DNA of 64,000 nucleotides from Nocardia nova. Its GTDB lineage: Bacteria > Actinomycetota > Actinomycetes > Mycobacteriales > Mycobacteriaceae. The notes under the pieces were generated by a model. The model saw only the letters and a list, made by a program, of their open reading frames with translations, did not search any database and was not told where the DNA came from. The position numbers and the translations under genes were made by a program. Shown here piece after piece: positions 8,310-16,158 of the stretch. The stretch spans positions 51,862 through 115,861 of the forward strand of contig NZ_PSZE01000020.1 of the NCBI RefSeq assembly GCF_002933465.1, given 5' to 3'. Each line of letters opens with the position of its first letter. Position 1 is the stretch's first letter.

Positions 8310-8332
8310 GTTTTAGTCGTCTAGACTAAAAC
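8310..8332. promoter_or_regulatory. 9-5-9 palindromic operator, NrtR-like
   Basis: gttttagtc (8310-8318) and gactaaaac (8324-8332) form a perfect inverted repeat around a 5-base centre. The next gene starts at 8334, one base later. TAGACT (8322-8327) inside it can serve as a -10 for a leaderless transcript. The TTAGTC-n5-GACTAA pattern resembles palindromes described for NrtR regulators, and an NrtR-like protein is encoded at the end of this operon. Confidence 0.7.
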
Positions 8333-8333
8333 T

Positions 8334-9353
8334 ATGACGACATGGCGAGCAGCCGCGGCGACGCTGCGGGAGGTGCGCCGTCCGGAAGACCTGTTCGGCG
8401 CGGCGACAACGGATTCCGCCGCTCGCCGCATCGCGCATCGGACGTATCTGCGGCTGGCCGCCGCGCTGCATCCGGACCGGGTAGCCGCGTCCGACGCCGA
8501 GCGGGCCACCGCGGCATTCGTCCGCCTCGGCGAGCTGTACCGGAGCTGGCTGGCGGCCGAGCAGACCTTCGAGGTGTGCGGCACGCGGGGGCGCTATCGC
8601 CTCGGCGCACTGCACGCCCGCGGCTCGGTCGCGGACCTGTACCGCACCGACTCGGCGGGCGCCGTGGTGAAGATCGCACGGCGGCAGGCCGCGAATTCGC
8701 TACTGGCGAACGAGCGAAGCGCGCTGACGGATATCGCCGTGCTCACCGGCGAGCACGACTGGCTGACGCCGTACTACCCGCGCCTGATCGACGCCGTCGA
8801 CCACACCGATACCGAATCCGGCGAGGTGCGCGCGATCAACGTGCTCCAGGCGCTGACCGACGGGTTCGTGACGCTGGCTCGAGTCCGCGCCGCCTATCCG
8901 TGCGGACTCGACCCACGCGACTACGCGTGGATGCACCGTCGGCTGTTGCGCTGCCTGGCCGGTGCCGCGACCGCGCACTGGGTGCACACCGCGATATCCG
9001 CGGAGAACGTGCTCATCCATCCCCGTCTGCACGGGGTGGTGCTGGTCGGCTGGTCGTTCGCGACCCGGCCCGGGCGGGTGCCGGCGGCCACGCAGGCCTC
9101 GATCGACTACCCGCCCGAAACGGGCAGCGGGGTCTGCCCGCGCACCGATGTGTACCTGGCCCACCGACTCCTGCTCACCATGCTCGGCGACCGCGCGCCC
9201 GCACCGATGCGTGCCTTCGCCGAGGGCTGCCTCCAATCCGCGCCGCGGCTGCGGCCCGATGCTCGCACCCTGCTCGACGAATTCGACGACCTGCTCGACC
9301 GGCTGTACGGCGCCCGCCGCTTCCGGCCGTTCGAACTACCGAAAGGACAGTGA
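8334..9353 (+). CDS. J-domain protein fused to a degenerate kinase-like domain
   Basis: 339 residues. The N-terminus is a divergent DnaJ domain with its HPD motif at residues 46-48 (LAAALHPDRV). After about residue 75 comes a protein-kinase-like lobe. A lysine in AVVKIARRQ can be the nucleotide-binding Lys. The catalytic loop reads HTAISAENVLIHP where HRDxKPxN is expected, and the DFG position reads VGWSFA, so both catalytic acids appear lost and it is probably a pseudokinase. First gene of a four-gene operon (5-base gap to the VWA gene). A plausible role is to bring Hsp70 or the VWA protein to a target; this is inference. The ATG is so close to the operator that the mRNA is probably leaderless. 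Confidence 0.75.
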   Translation: MTTWRAAAATLREVRRPEDLFGAATTDSAARRIAHRTYLRLAAALHPDRVAASDAERATAAFVRLGELYRSWLAAEQTFEVCGTRGRYRLGALHARGSVADLYRTDSAGAVVKIARRQAANSLLANERSALTDIAVLTGEHDWLTPYYPRLIDAVDHTDTESGEVRAINVLQALTDGFVTLARVRAAYPCGLDPRDYAWMHRRLLRCLAGAATAHWVHTAISAENVLIHPRLHGVVLVGWSFATRPGRVPAATQASIDYPPETGSGVCPRTDVYLAHRLLLTMLGDRAPAPMRAFAEGCLQSAPRLRPDARTLLDEFDDLLDRLYGARRFRPFELPKGQ

Positions 9354-9358
9354 TCACC

Positions 9359-10339
9359 ATGGGTTACGGACAGTGGGACGACAGTGCCTACGACGCCGCC
9401 CGCACCTTCCGCGCCGCGCGTGGACTCGACGACTTCGGCTACACCGCCGACATGCGGGCCAAGCCCTATGCGGAATGGGTCGCGCATCCGCTGCTCGACC
9501 CCTTCGGTGTCGGAGTGCGCGAATCCCGCGACTCCGCCGAACACGGGGCCTCGCTGCCGATCGCGGTGCTATTCGACGTCACCGGGTCGATGGGGCGGGT
9601 CCCGCGCATCATGCAGGAGAAGCTGGCTACCTTGCACGGCCTGTTGCAGCGCAAGGGATATGTGGGGGATCCGCAGATTCTGTTCGGCGGAATCGGCGAT
9701 GCCGACTCTGATCGAGTGCCGCTGCAGATCGGGCAGTTCGAATCCGACAATCGGATGGACGAACAGCTGCGCCTGATTCTGCTCGAGGGAGGTGGTGGCG
9801 GACAGAAATCCGAAAGTTACGAACTGGCCGCGTATTTCATGGCTCGGCACACGGCCACCGACGCGTGGGACAAGCGCGGACGCAAGGGTTATCTGTTCAT
9901 CGTGGGTGACGAGCTGAACAAATCGCGCCTCGCCGCTACGCATGTACGCCGGGTGATCGGCGACGATGTGCCACAAGACATTTCGGTTCCCTCGATCTAC
10001 CGGGAACTGGCCGATCGGTGGCATGTGTACTACATCCTGCCGAATCAGTCCCACTACTACACCGACCCGGAGATTCTCGAGCACTGGCGGGGAGTGCTCG
10101 GAGAGCGGGTGCTGCGCCTGGACGATCCCGCGGCGGTGTGCGAACTCATCGCGCTGACCATCGGCATCGGCGAGGACCGTGTCGATTTGGGTGCCGGCCT
10201 GGCCGATCTGCGTGATATCGGATCCGATGCCGCCGACGTCGTCGGTAAGGCACTGGCCCCGATCGGTACACCCGTCCGCACCCGCAGTGCGGGCGCACTG
10301 CCGGCGGCCACCCCGGGCGACGACGACGTCCGGTTCTGA
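9359..10339 (+). CDS. VWA (von Willebrand factor A) domain protein
   Basis: 326 residues. A MIDAS metal-binding motif, DVTGSMG (73-79), opens a cytosolic VWA domain; a later acidic MIDAS contribution may come from FIVGDELN. There is no signal peptide or membrane segment, so it acts inside the cell. VWA proteins of this kind scaffold complexes, often with AAA+ or chaperone partners. The start is ATG 9359, just after aaaggacag acting as ribosome binding site. Tight spacing on both sides ties it to the J-domain/pseudokinase and the PurA-like enzyme. Confidence 0.85.
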   Translation: MGYGQWDDSAYDAARTFRAARGLDDFGYTADMRAKPYAEWVAHPLLDPFGVGVRESRDSAEHGASLPIAVLFDVTGSMGRVPRIMQEKLATLHGLLQRKGYVGDPQILFGGIGDADSDRVPLQIGQFESDNRMDEQLRLILLEGGGGGQKSESYELAAYFMARHTATDAWDKRGRKGYLFIVGDELNKSRLAATHVRRVIGDDVPQDISVPSIYRELADRWHVYYILPNQSHYYTDPEILEHWRGVLGERVLRLDDPAAVCELIALTIGIGEDRVDLGAGLADLRDIGSDAADVVGKALAPIGTPVRTRSAGALPAATPGDDDVRF

Positions 10340-10375
10340 TCGCGAACCCGATCCGACAAGCGAAGGGAACAGATC

Positions 10376-11638
10376 ATGTTCGGTGACCGGCATGTGATCG
10401 TGGTCGATCTGGGATTCGGCGACGCCGGAAAAGGCGCCACCGTGGATTGGCTGTGCTCGCCACAGGCCGGCCTGGAGGTGGCGGCCGTCGTGCGCTTCAA
10501 CGGTGGCGCGCAGGCCGCGCACACCGTGATCGCCGACGGCCGGCGCCACACCTTCCGGCAGTTCGGATCGGGCACGCTGTCGGGCGTGCCGACGGTGCTG
10601 TCGCGGCATGTGCTGGTGGATCCGATCGCCCTGGCGGCCGAGGCCGAGGCGTTGGCCGCGGTGGGCGTCGCCGATCCGCTGGGATCGATCTTCGTCGACG
10701 AGCGCGCGCTGCTGACCACCCCGATCCACGGAGCCGCCAACCGCTGCCGGGAGGATGCGCGAGGTGCCGCGCGGCACGGTTCCTGCGGTATGGGCATCGG
10801 GGAGACTGTGCGCTACGCACTCGAGCACGATGCGCCTCGGGTCCGGGACTGTCGTAGCCCGGATGTCTTGCGTCGCAAGCTGTTCGCGCTGCAGCGGCAC
10901 TACGCGCCGCTGCTGGCGAGCGGTCGGCACGGCTGGGAGCCGATCGACGCCCTCGTCGAGGTGTATACGGAATTCGCGCGGACGGTCGCACTGGTGCCGG
11001 GCGAGCAACTCGCGGTCTTCGCCGCCGCGGGCCGGCTGGTCTTCGAGGGTGCCCAGGGCGTGCTGCTCGACGAATGGCGGGGCCTGCACCCCTACACCAC
11101 CTGGTCGACGGTGGAACCCCGCCATGCCCGCGCCATGCTCGCACGCATCGGCGCACCCGGCACAGTACTGGGAGTGACACGTGCGTACCAGACTCGCCAT
11201 GGCGCGGGCCCTTTTCCGACCGAGGACGCGGCATTGGCGATTCCGGAGCCGCACAATGCCACCGGTCCGTATCAGGGGATCTTTCGCGTCGGCCATCTCG
11301 ATCCGGTTCTGCTGCGCTATGCCGTGGAGGCGTGCGGGGGAGTCGACGCGCTCGCCGTCAACCACCTGGATCTCGTGGCCGGTCGTGACGACTTCCGTGC
11401 TGCCGCAGGGTATTTCGCCCCGGACGGATATCGGGACCGGCTCGATTGCGGTGCCTGGCGGGATCTGGACCATCAGCGGTGGCTGACAGGTCTCGTCGCG
11501 CACAGCACCCCGGATCTCGTTCCCTTGCCGGCGGATGTTCCGGAATTCCTGGAACGCCGGCTCGGCGCGCCGGTGGTGCTGACCGGGCACGGTCCCGATC
11601 GCGCCGATCGCGTGGCCCGGGTCGTGGCTGCGGCATGA
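10376..11638 (+). CDS. Adenylosuccinate synthetase-like protein (PurA paralogue)
   Basis: 420 residues with the full PurA architecture but altered motifs. The P-loop reads GFGDAGKGATVDW where PurA has QWGDEGKGKIVD; the catalytic Asp of GD and the catalytic His (AHTV) are kept. FEGAQGVLLD, the IMP-site TRHGAGPFPTED and the late GHGPDR motif (usually STGPDR) are present. The HGTYP segment, usually conserved, is replaced by RGLHPY. It is therefore likely an active ligase of the PurA fold with changed substrate, perhaps joining an amino acid or amine to an IMP-like nucleotide. True purA is usually alone; the operon with VWA and NrtR-like genes argues against housekeeping purine synthesis. Confidence 0.8.
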   Translation: MFGDRHVIVVDLGFGDAGKGATVDWLCSPQAGLEVAAVVRFNGGAQAAHTVIADGRRHTFRQFGSGTLSGVPTVLSRHVLVDPIALAAEAEALAAVGVADPLGSIFVDERALLTTPIHGAANRCREDARGAARHGSCGMGIGETVRYALEHDAPRVRDCRSPDVLRRKLFALQRHYAPLLASGRHGWEPIDALVEVYTEFARTVALVPGEQLAVFAAAGRLVFEGAQGVLLDEWRGLHPYTTWSTVEPRHARAMLARIGAPGTVLGVTRAYQTRHGAGPFPTEDAALAIPEPHNATGPYQGIFRVGHLDPVLLRYAVEACGGVDALAVNHLDLVAGRDDFRAAAGYFAPDGYRDRLDCGAWRDLDHQRWLTGLVAHSTPDLVPLPADVPEFLERRLGAPVVLTGHGPDRADRVARVVAAA

Positions 11639-11641
11639 TGG

Positions 11642-12295
11642 TTGGCCGTGGAGCAGCAATCCGCCGTATCGCTCGATGTCGTCGCACTGCGATTCGGCGC
11701 CGACGACCCGGCCGTCACCTTCGGAGTGGCGCCTCGGCAGTGGGAGCCGTTCGCCGGCGAGCTCGCCCTGCCCGGTGTGCTGCTCGGCCGCGGTGAGCGA
11801 CTCGCGACCGCGGCCCGCCGCGCGGTACACAGCAAACTGGGCGTGCCCGCCGATGCGACTCTCGCCGTCGGTCAGCTGGTCACGTTCGACGAACCGCACC
11901 GCGATCCGCGCGGGCCGACTCTCTCGATCGCGATGTGGGCGGTCCTCGCGGATCCCACAACACCCACCGGTGCTCAGTGGGTTCCGTTCGATGCGGTCCC
12001 GCCGCTGGCCTTCGACCACAACATGATTGTCCAGGTCGCCCGGGAACGGCTCGCCGACATGCTGTGGAAGGACCTGGCTTTCACCCGCGCGCTGATCGGC
12101 GAGCAGTTCCCGGCCACGCGCGCGGTCGCCCTCGCGACCGCACTGTCCGGTACTCGTCCCGACCCCGGCAACCTCAACCGCACCCTCGCCACGATCCCCG
12201 GCCTCACCCGCACAGGGGAACGAATGCGGACCAAGGCCACCGGACGCCCGGCGGCCGTCTGGTCCTTCACCGACTCGGCCACCAGCGAGCGCTGA
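11642..12295 (+). CDS. NrtR-like Nudix-winged-helix regulator
   Basis: 217 residues. Residues 1-140 form a Nudix-fold domain whose box is broken: G-x5-E is there (GVLLGRGE), but the RExxEE core is replaced by RAVHSK, so hydrolysis is unlikely. The C-terminal part (LAFTRALIGEQF ... GNLNRTLATIPGL) looks like the winged helix of NrtR, a repressor that senses ADP-ribose or NAD metabolites. It starts 3 bases after the PurA-like stop, at TTG 11642 or GTG 11648. It is the natural candidate to bind the palindrome at 8310-8332 and autoregulate the operon. Confidence 0.75.
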   Translation: MAVEQQSAVSLDVVALRFGADDPAVTFGVAPRQWEPFAGELALPGVLLGRGERLATAARRAVHSKLGVPADATLAVGQLVTFDEPHRDPRGPTLSIAMWAVLADPTTPTGAQWVPFDAVPPLAFDHNMIVQVARERLADMLWKDLAFTRALIGEQFPATRAVALATALSGTRPDPGNLNRTLATIPGLTRTGERMRTKATGRPAAVWSFTDSATSER

Positions 12296-12423
12296 CCCGA
12301 CCGAACCCGCCCACCTCGCGACCGAGACGACGGCCGCCCGGCTCTTGTGCGGGACAGCGGCGACCTCACCGAGGCGAGTCCCGGTCATCGCCTGCGTCAC
12401 CGCGCGGACCACCGTCGACGCGT

Positions 12424-13329
12424 TCATGCGTGTCCTCCGGCCACGGATGCCGCGCGATCGTCGGCCGCCGGTTCAGTTACCGTGGCGCCGATTCGTCGGC
12501 ACGCGCAGTCCGCGTGCGGGGTCCAGCGGCGCCGGGCGACGCGCCTGGTGCATGGATCGAATTCCAGTGTGGTGTCCAGGGTTCGGGGCGGGTCGTCGGC
12601 GGCGTCATCGATGATCGATTCGATTTCGCGCAGTGTCAGAGCGGCGGTGGCGGCAATGGTCGCGGGGGAGGCGTAGCCGGTCCGGCCGAGCAGTTGCGCC
12701 GCCAGATGCGGCCATTCCGCGTCGAATTCGGTGCGAGTCAGGTCGGCGCAGCGCAGACAGCTGGTACCGCCGGGCAGCACGAGGGGCCCGATCACACCGT
12801 GCCCGTCGCGGATGCGAACCTGCAAATGCGGGATTCGGCGCACCAGCAGCATGCTGACCAGTTCCGGTACCGGCACCAGTGCATCGGTGAGTATCACCAG
12901 ATCGGTGGACGGCAGCGAATCCGAAGTACCACCGCGGTATTCGCTCGAACGCGTCGGAGTGATTCCCAGTCGCCGAATACCGCCGTGCAGCGAATCCGCC
13001 AGGGGCCCGCGGCCATGTATGTGCACGGTCCGCACGCGAGTGCGGCGTGCCCGCGGCCAGACCAGCAGTCCGGCCGCGTCGATATCTCGTAACAGTTCCA
13101 GGGCCACGCCACCGAGACCGAGTTGTCCGGCCTCCCACAGGAGCTGAGGATGGCTGTGCAAACCGTCGAGCAGCCGGACGAAGGCGAGGACCGCATCGGT
13201 GTCGTCGGCGGGCGGGTGGAGGAGTACCGCGCGTTCGGGATCCCATCCCAATTGCACCGCACCCGAGGGCCGGCGCAGAACCGCCACCCGCGGATGCAAC
13301 ATCGGTCCACGTGCGTGTGACAACGTCAT
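12424..13329 (-). CDS. ThiF/E1-like (TOMM leader-binding type) protein
   Basis: About 301 residues. It has the look of the E1-like/cyclodehydratase partner family: a Rossmann-like core (VRTVHIHGRGPLADSLHGGI, then STDLVILTDALVP) and zinc-type cysteine pairs (SCLRCADL; CAC near the C-terminus). Proteins of this shape recognise leader peptides in thiazole/oxazole-modified microcin pathways, or are ThiF-like adenylyltransferases. No YcaO, dehydrogenase or precursor peptide is next to it, so it is an orphan here. A related hypothetical gene occupies this spot in mycobacteria (Rv3196 region). The start is set at ATG 13329. Confidence 0.7.
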   Translation of the reverse strand: MTLSHARGPMLHPRVAVLRRPSGAVQLGWDPERAVLLHPPADDTDAVLAFVRLLDGLHSHPQLLWEAGQLGLGGVALELLRDIDAAGLLVWPRARRTRVRTVHIHGRGPLADSLHGGIRRLGITPTRSSEYRGGTSDSLPSTDLVILTDALVPVPELVSMLLVRRIPHLQVRIRDGHGVIGPLVLPGGTSCLRCADLTRTEFDAEWPHLAAQLLGRTGYASPATIAATAALTLREIESIIDDAADDPPRTLDTTLEFDPCTRRVARRRWTPHADCACRRIGATVTEPAADDRAASVAGGHA

Positions 13330-13379
13330 GGCCTCAGTATTGTCGTCGGCCGCGCTCGAACCTGGAGGAAAACCGCTGG

Positions 13380-13406
13380 TTATCCACAGGTTCGGCGTTG
13401 TCCACA
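13380..13406 (+). promoter_or_regulatory. Two tandem DnaA boxes
   Basis: TTATCCACA (13380-13388) and TTGTCCACA (13398-13406) are both perfect DnaA boxes, in the same direction and 18 bases apart. They lie in the divergent intergenic region between the ThiF-like and MaoC-like genes. Confidence 0.6.
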
Positions 13407-13564
13407 GGGTGCTTCGACCGATGTCGCGGCGCCTCTGTAAACGCACCGTTTCACAAAACTCGCCGACGACCCGCCGTGAAATTTCCAGACCGGTGCCGAG
13501 AGTGCTAACGCCCGGCCACCCGCGGCCGACAATCGGGTCGATCCGGGTCGGTTAAAGGAGCAAT

Positions 13565-14545
13565 ATGGTCAGCGCATCCCTCGACGTGCCGCCGATGGCG
13601 TCGCTGCACGGCGAACATCGGTTTCGAACCCGCGGCGATCGTCCGATCGCGGCGGACGCGATTCGCGAGTACGCCCGGGCGATAGGCGCCACCGACCCCA
13701 TCCACTGCGACGAACGTGCCGCCGCCGCTCGCGGATTCGGCGCCCTGGTGGCCCCGCCGACCTTCGCCACCACGGTATGGATGCGCGCCGAGGTAAGCAC
13801 GCTCGACGCACTCGTGCCGGGTTTCCACAACGGGCGCGTCGTGCACGCCGACCGCACGCTGGAAATCGTGCGCCCACTGCTGGCCGGCGACCGCATCAGC
13901 TGCGAAATCGGATTCGAGTCCTTCCGCCACTACCGCGACTACGACGTGGTCTCGGTGACCACCCTGCTGCGCGACGACGACGGCCAGGTCGTGACCAGCG
14001 GCTCCTCGACGCTGCTGGTGCACACCCAACCCGGAACCTGTGCGCGATCCGGGACGCCCGGCCGGCCACACGATCTCGAACCGGTTCCCGCGCAACGGCG
14101 CCTGCGCACGCCGCAGCGCGACCGAATCCAACCGTCGCTGCCGCGCCCGATCGTCGATCTCGGCCCGCTCGCGGTCGGCGCGGATCTGCCCGCCGATACC
14201 GTCACGGTCGCGGCCGACGATGTGGTGCGTCACGCCCGTGTCCTGAATCCACAACGGTGCGCCACCACGACGGGGGCGGTGCCCGGCATGCTGACGCTGG
14301 GCCTGGTCGCGGGGTATCTCGGCCGCTGGCTCGGCGATCCGACCGCGCTGACGAAACTGCGGGTGCAGTACGCGCCCACGATGCACTATCTGTCCGTCGA
14401 CTCCGACGCTCCGGCGTCGATCCTGTTCGGCGGACAGGTCGGCTGGCTCAGTTCGCGCCGCCGCATGGTGACTGTCGTGGTCGATGCACTGTCCGTGGGG
14501 CGCAAGCTGTTCGGCTACGCGACAGCCGAAGCGCGCCTGGGCTGA
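13565..14545 (+). CDS. MaoC-like (3-hydroxyacyl dehydratase fold) protein
   Basis: 326 residues with a strong ribosome binding site (aaaggag). The N-terminal half is a FAS1/HadA-type dehydratase domain: DRPIAADAIREYARAIGATD, DPIHCDERAA and the FGALVAPPTFA segment are classic. The C-terminal half is a second hot-dog-like domain. Such proteins dehydrate 3-hydroxyacyl-CoA or -ACP, or serve as non-catalytic partners. The catalytic Asp/His pair (D...IH) is present as TDPIH. No fatty-acid genes are adjacent, so the substrate is unknown. Confidence 0.8.
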   Translation: MVSASLDVPPMASLHGEHRFRTRGDRPIAADAIREYARAIGATDPIHCDERAAAARGFGALVAPPTFATTVWMRAEVSTLDALVPGFHNGRVVHADRTLEIVRPLLAGDRISCEIGFESFRHYRDYDVVSVTTLLRDDDGQVVTSGSSTLLVHTQPGTCARSGTPGRPHDLEPVPAQRRLRTPQRDRIQPSLPRPIVDLGPLAVGADLPADTVTVAADDVVRHARVLNPQRCATTTGAVPGMLTLGLVAGYLGRWLGDPTALTKLRVQYAPTMHYLSVDSDAPASILFGGQVGWLSSRRRMVTVVVDALSVGRKLFGYATAEARLG

Positions 14546-14554
14546 AACCAGGGC

Positions 14555-14580
14555 GACCGGCCTCGGTGACGCCGCCGGTC
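14555..14580. terminator. Weak convergent hairpin
   Basis: gaccggc (14555-14561) pairs with gccggtc (14574-14580) between two converging genes. The right arm overlaps the last codon region of the minus-strand gene, and there is no T tract. Confidence 0.35.
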
Positions 14581-16108
14581 AGCGATCCTCGTTCTCGCCG
14601 CGCTCGTCACCGGCGTCCGACGGATTCGCACCCGAACCGGAATCGTCCTGGGCGGCAGTGCCTTCCGCCTTCTTGTCGCCTGCTGTGTTCGTTTCGCCTG
14701 CTGTGTTCGTGTCGCCTTCCGCGTCCTTGTTCGGCCGCTCCTGTTGCGCCGCAGCGCCTTCGCGGCGTTCGCGGGCCTCGGTCTCGGCCAGCTGCGCGAG
14801 CGGATCGTCGAAAACGTTGGCGCCAGCACCGATCACGCTGTCGATGAAGCCGCTCGGCTTGTCGAGATCCTCGGAACTGGGCAGCAGATCCGGATGCGCC
14901 CACACCGCGTCGCGCGCCGACATGCCCGCGTCGGTGGTCAGCCGCTGCCACAGCGTGGCCGCCTCCCGCAGCTTGCGTGGACGCAACTCCAAGCCGACCA
15001 GGGTGGCGAAGGTCTGCTCGGCCGGACCGCCGGTGGCGCGGCGGCGGCGCAGCGTCTCGGCCAGCGCACCCGCGCCGGGCAGCCGGTCGCCGACCGCCTC
15101 GGCCACCACGACCTGAACCCAGCCCTCGATCAGCGCGAGCAGTGTTTCCAGCCGTTCCAGCGCAGCCTTCTGCTCCGGGGTGGTCTGCGGTTCGAAGGTG
15201 CCCTGTGACAGCAGTTCCTCGAGTTTCGACGGATCGGCAAGCGACATCGGATCGATGTTCTGCGCGGCTTCCTCGATCGCGGAGAAGTCCATCCGGATGC
15301 CCCGCGCGTAATCCTCGACCGCGCCCAGCACCTGCTGCCGCAGCCACGGCACATGGGCGAACAGCCGCTGGTGAGCGGCTTCGCGGGCGGCCAGATAGAC
15401 CAGGATCTCGCTCTCGGGACGCTCCAGGCCCTTGCTGAATTCGCTGATCGCGCTGGGCAGCAGCGCCGCGGTTCCGGCCGGACCCAGCGGCAGCCCGATG
15501 TCGGTGGAGGTCAGTACCTCCTGGGCGAGTTGCCCCAGCGCCTGACCCAGCTGTGAGCCGAAGGCCAGACCACCCATCTGCCCGATCATGCCGAGCATCG
15601 GCCCGGCGAACTGCTTGGCCTCCTCCGGCAGTGTCGAACTCCACATACCCGAGACCTGCTCGGCGACCGGATCGCAGAGCCGCTTCCAGGTCGGCAGGGT
15701 CTGCTCGATCCAATCGTTGGGCGTCCACGCGACCGCCTTGGTGGCGCCGGCGGGCAGTGTGGTCGCCGCGTCCAGCCACAGTTCGGCCAGATGCGCGGCG
15801 TCGCTGACGGCGCGCTGCGCACCATCGGTGATCGGCGCGACCGTCGAACCGAGTTGCTGGCGAGCCAGCCGCTTGGCGACGTCGTAATTGACCGGACTCG
15901 CCTCGCTGCCCGGCTGGCTCATGGTGGAGAACATCTGCCCGAGCGAGGTCAGCATCTGCCCGAAGGCCGCGGGATCGAATCCGGCCGCGCCCGAAGACCC
16001 CATGCCGAAGGCGAAGGGGTTGTTCGCTCCGGAACCGGCCTGATCGTCACGCTTGTCGCGGTCGGGATCGTCGTCGCGGTTCGAGAATCCGAAGGGCACG
16101 TCGCTCAT
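14579..16108 (-). CDS. Zinc-dependent metalloprotease-like protein (DUF2342)
   Basis: 509 residues, cytosolic. The Gly/Asp-rich N-terminal tail is followed by a helical core (QLGSTVAPITDGAQ, LPEEAKQFAGPMLGMIGQMG, GLPLGPAGTAALLPSAI) typical of the actinobacterial DUF2342 family, annotated as zinc-dependent metalloproteases or putative hydrolases. The candidate metal region is AAREAAHQRLFAHVPWL. The last 85 residues are low-complexity, acidic and contain a short repeat (TNTAGETNTAGD). It lies divergently from the PDZ protease gene, with about 50 bases between starts, as in mycobacteria (Rv3195/Rv3194c). Confidence 0.85.
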   Translation of the reverse strand: MSDVPFGFSNRDDDPDRDKRDDQAGSGANNPFAFGMGSSGAAGFDPAAFGQMLTSLGQMFSTMSQPGSEASPVNYDVAKRLARQQLGSTVAPITDGAQRAVSDAAHLAELWLDAATTLPAGATKAVAWTPNDWIEQTLPTWKRLCDPVAEQVSGMWSSTLPEEAKQFAGPMLGMIGQMGGLAFGSQLGQALGQLAQEVLTSTDIGLPLGPAGTAALLPSAISEFSKGLERPESEILVYLAAREAAHQRLFAHVPWLRQQVLGAVEDYARGIRMDFSAIEEAAQNIDPMSLADPSKLEELLSQGTFEPQTTPEQKAALERLETLLALIEGWVQVVVAEAVGDRLPGAGALAETLRRRRATGGPAEQTFATLVGLELRPRKLREAATLWQRLTTDAGMSARDAVWAHPDLLPSSEDLDKPSGFIDSVIGAGANVFDDPLAQLAETEARERREGAAAQQERPNKDAEGDTNTAGETNTAGDKKAEGTAAQDDSGSGANPSDAGDERGENEDR

Positions 16109-16158
16109 GCCCCCAAGGCTACGCGGATGGTGATCGTGGAGCCGCTACTGTGGGCCGG

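Noticed and set aside
9569..12427. A 952-codon open frame on the minus strand
   Set aside because: It is antisense to the VWA, PurA-like and Nudix genes, its product is Arg/Gly/His-rich without motifs, and the plus-strand genes have clear families. Long antisense frames are expected at this GC content.
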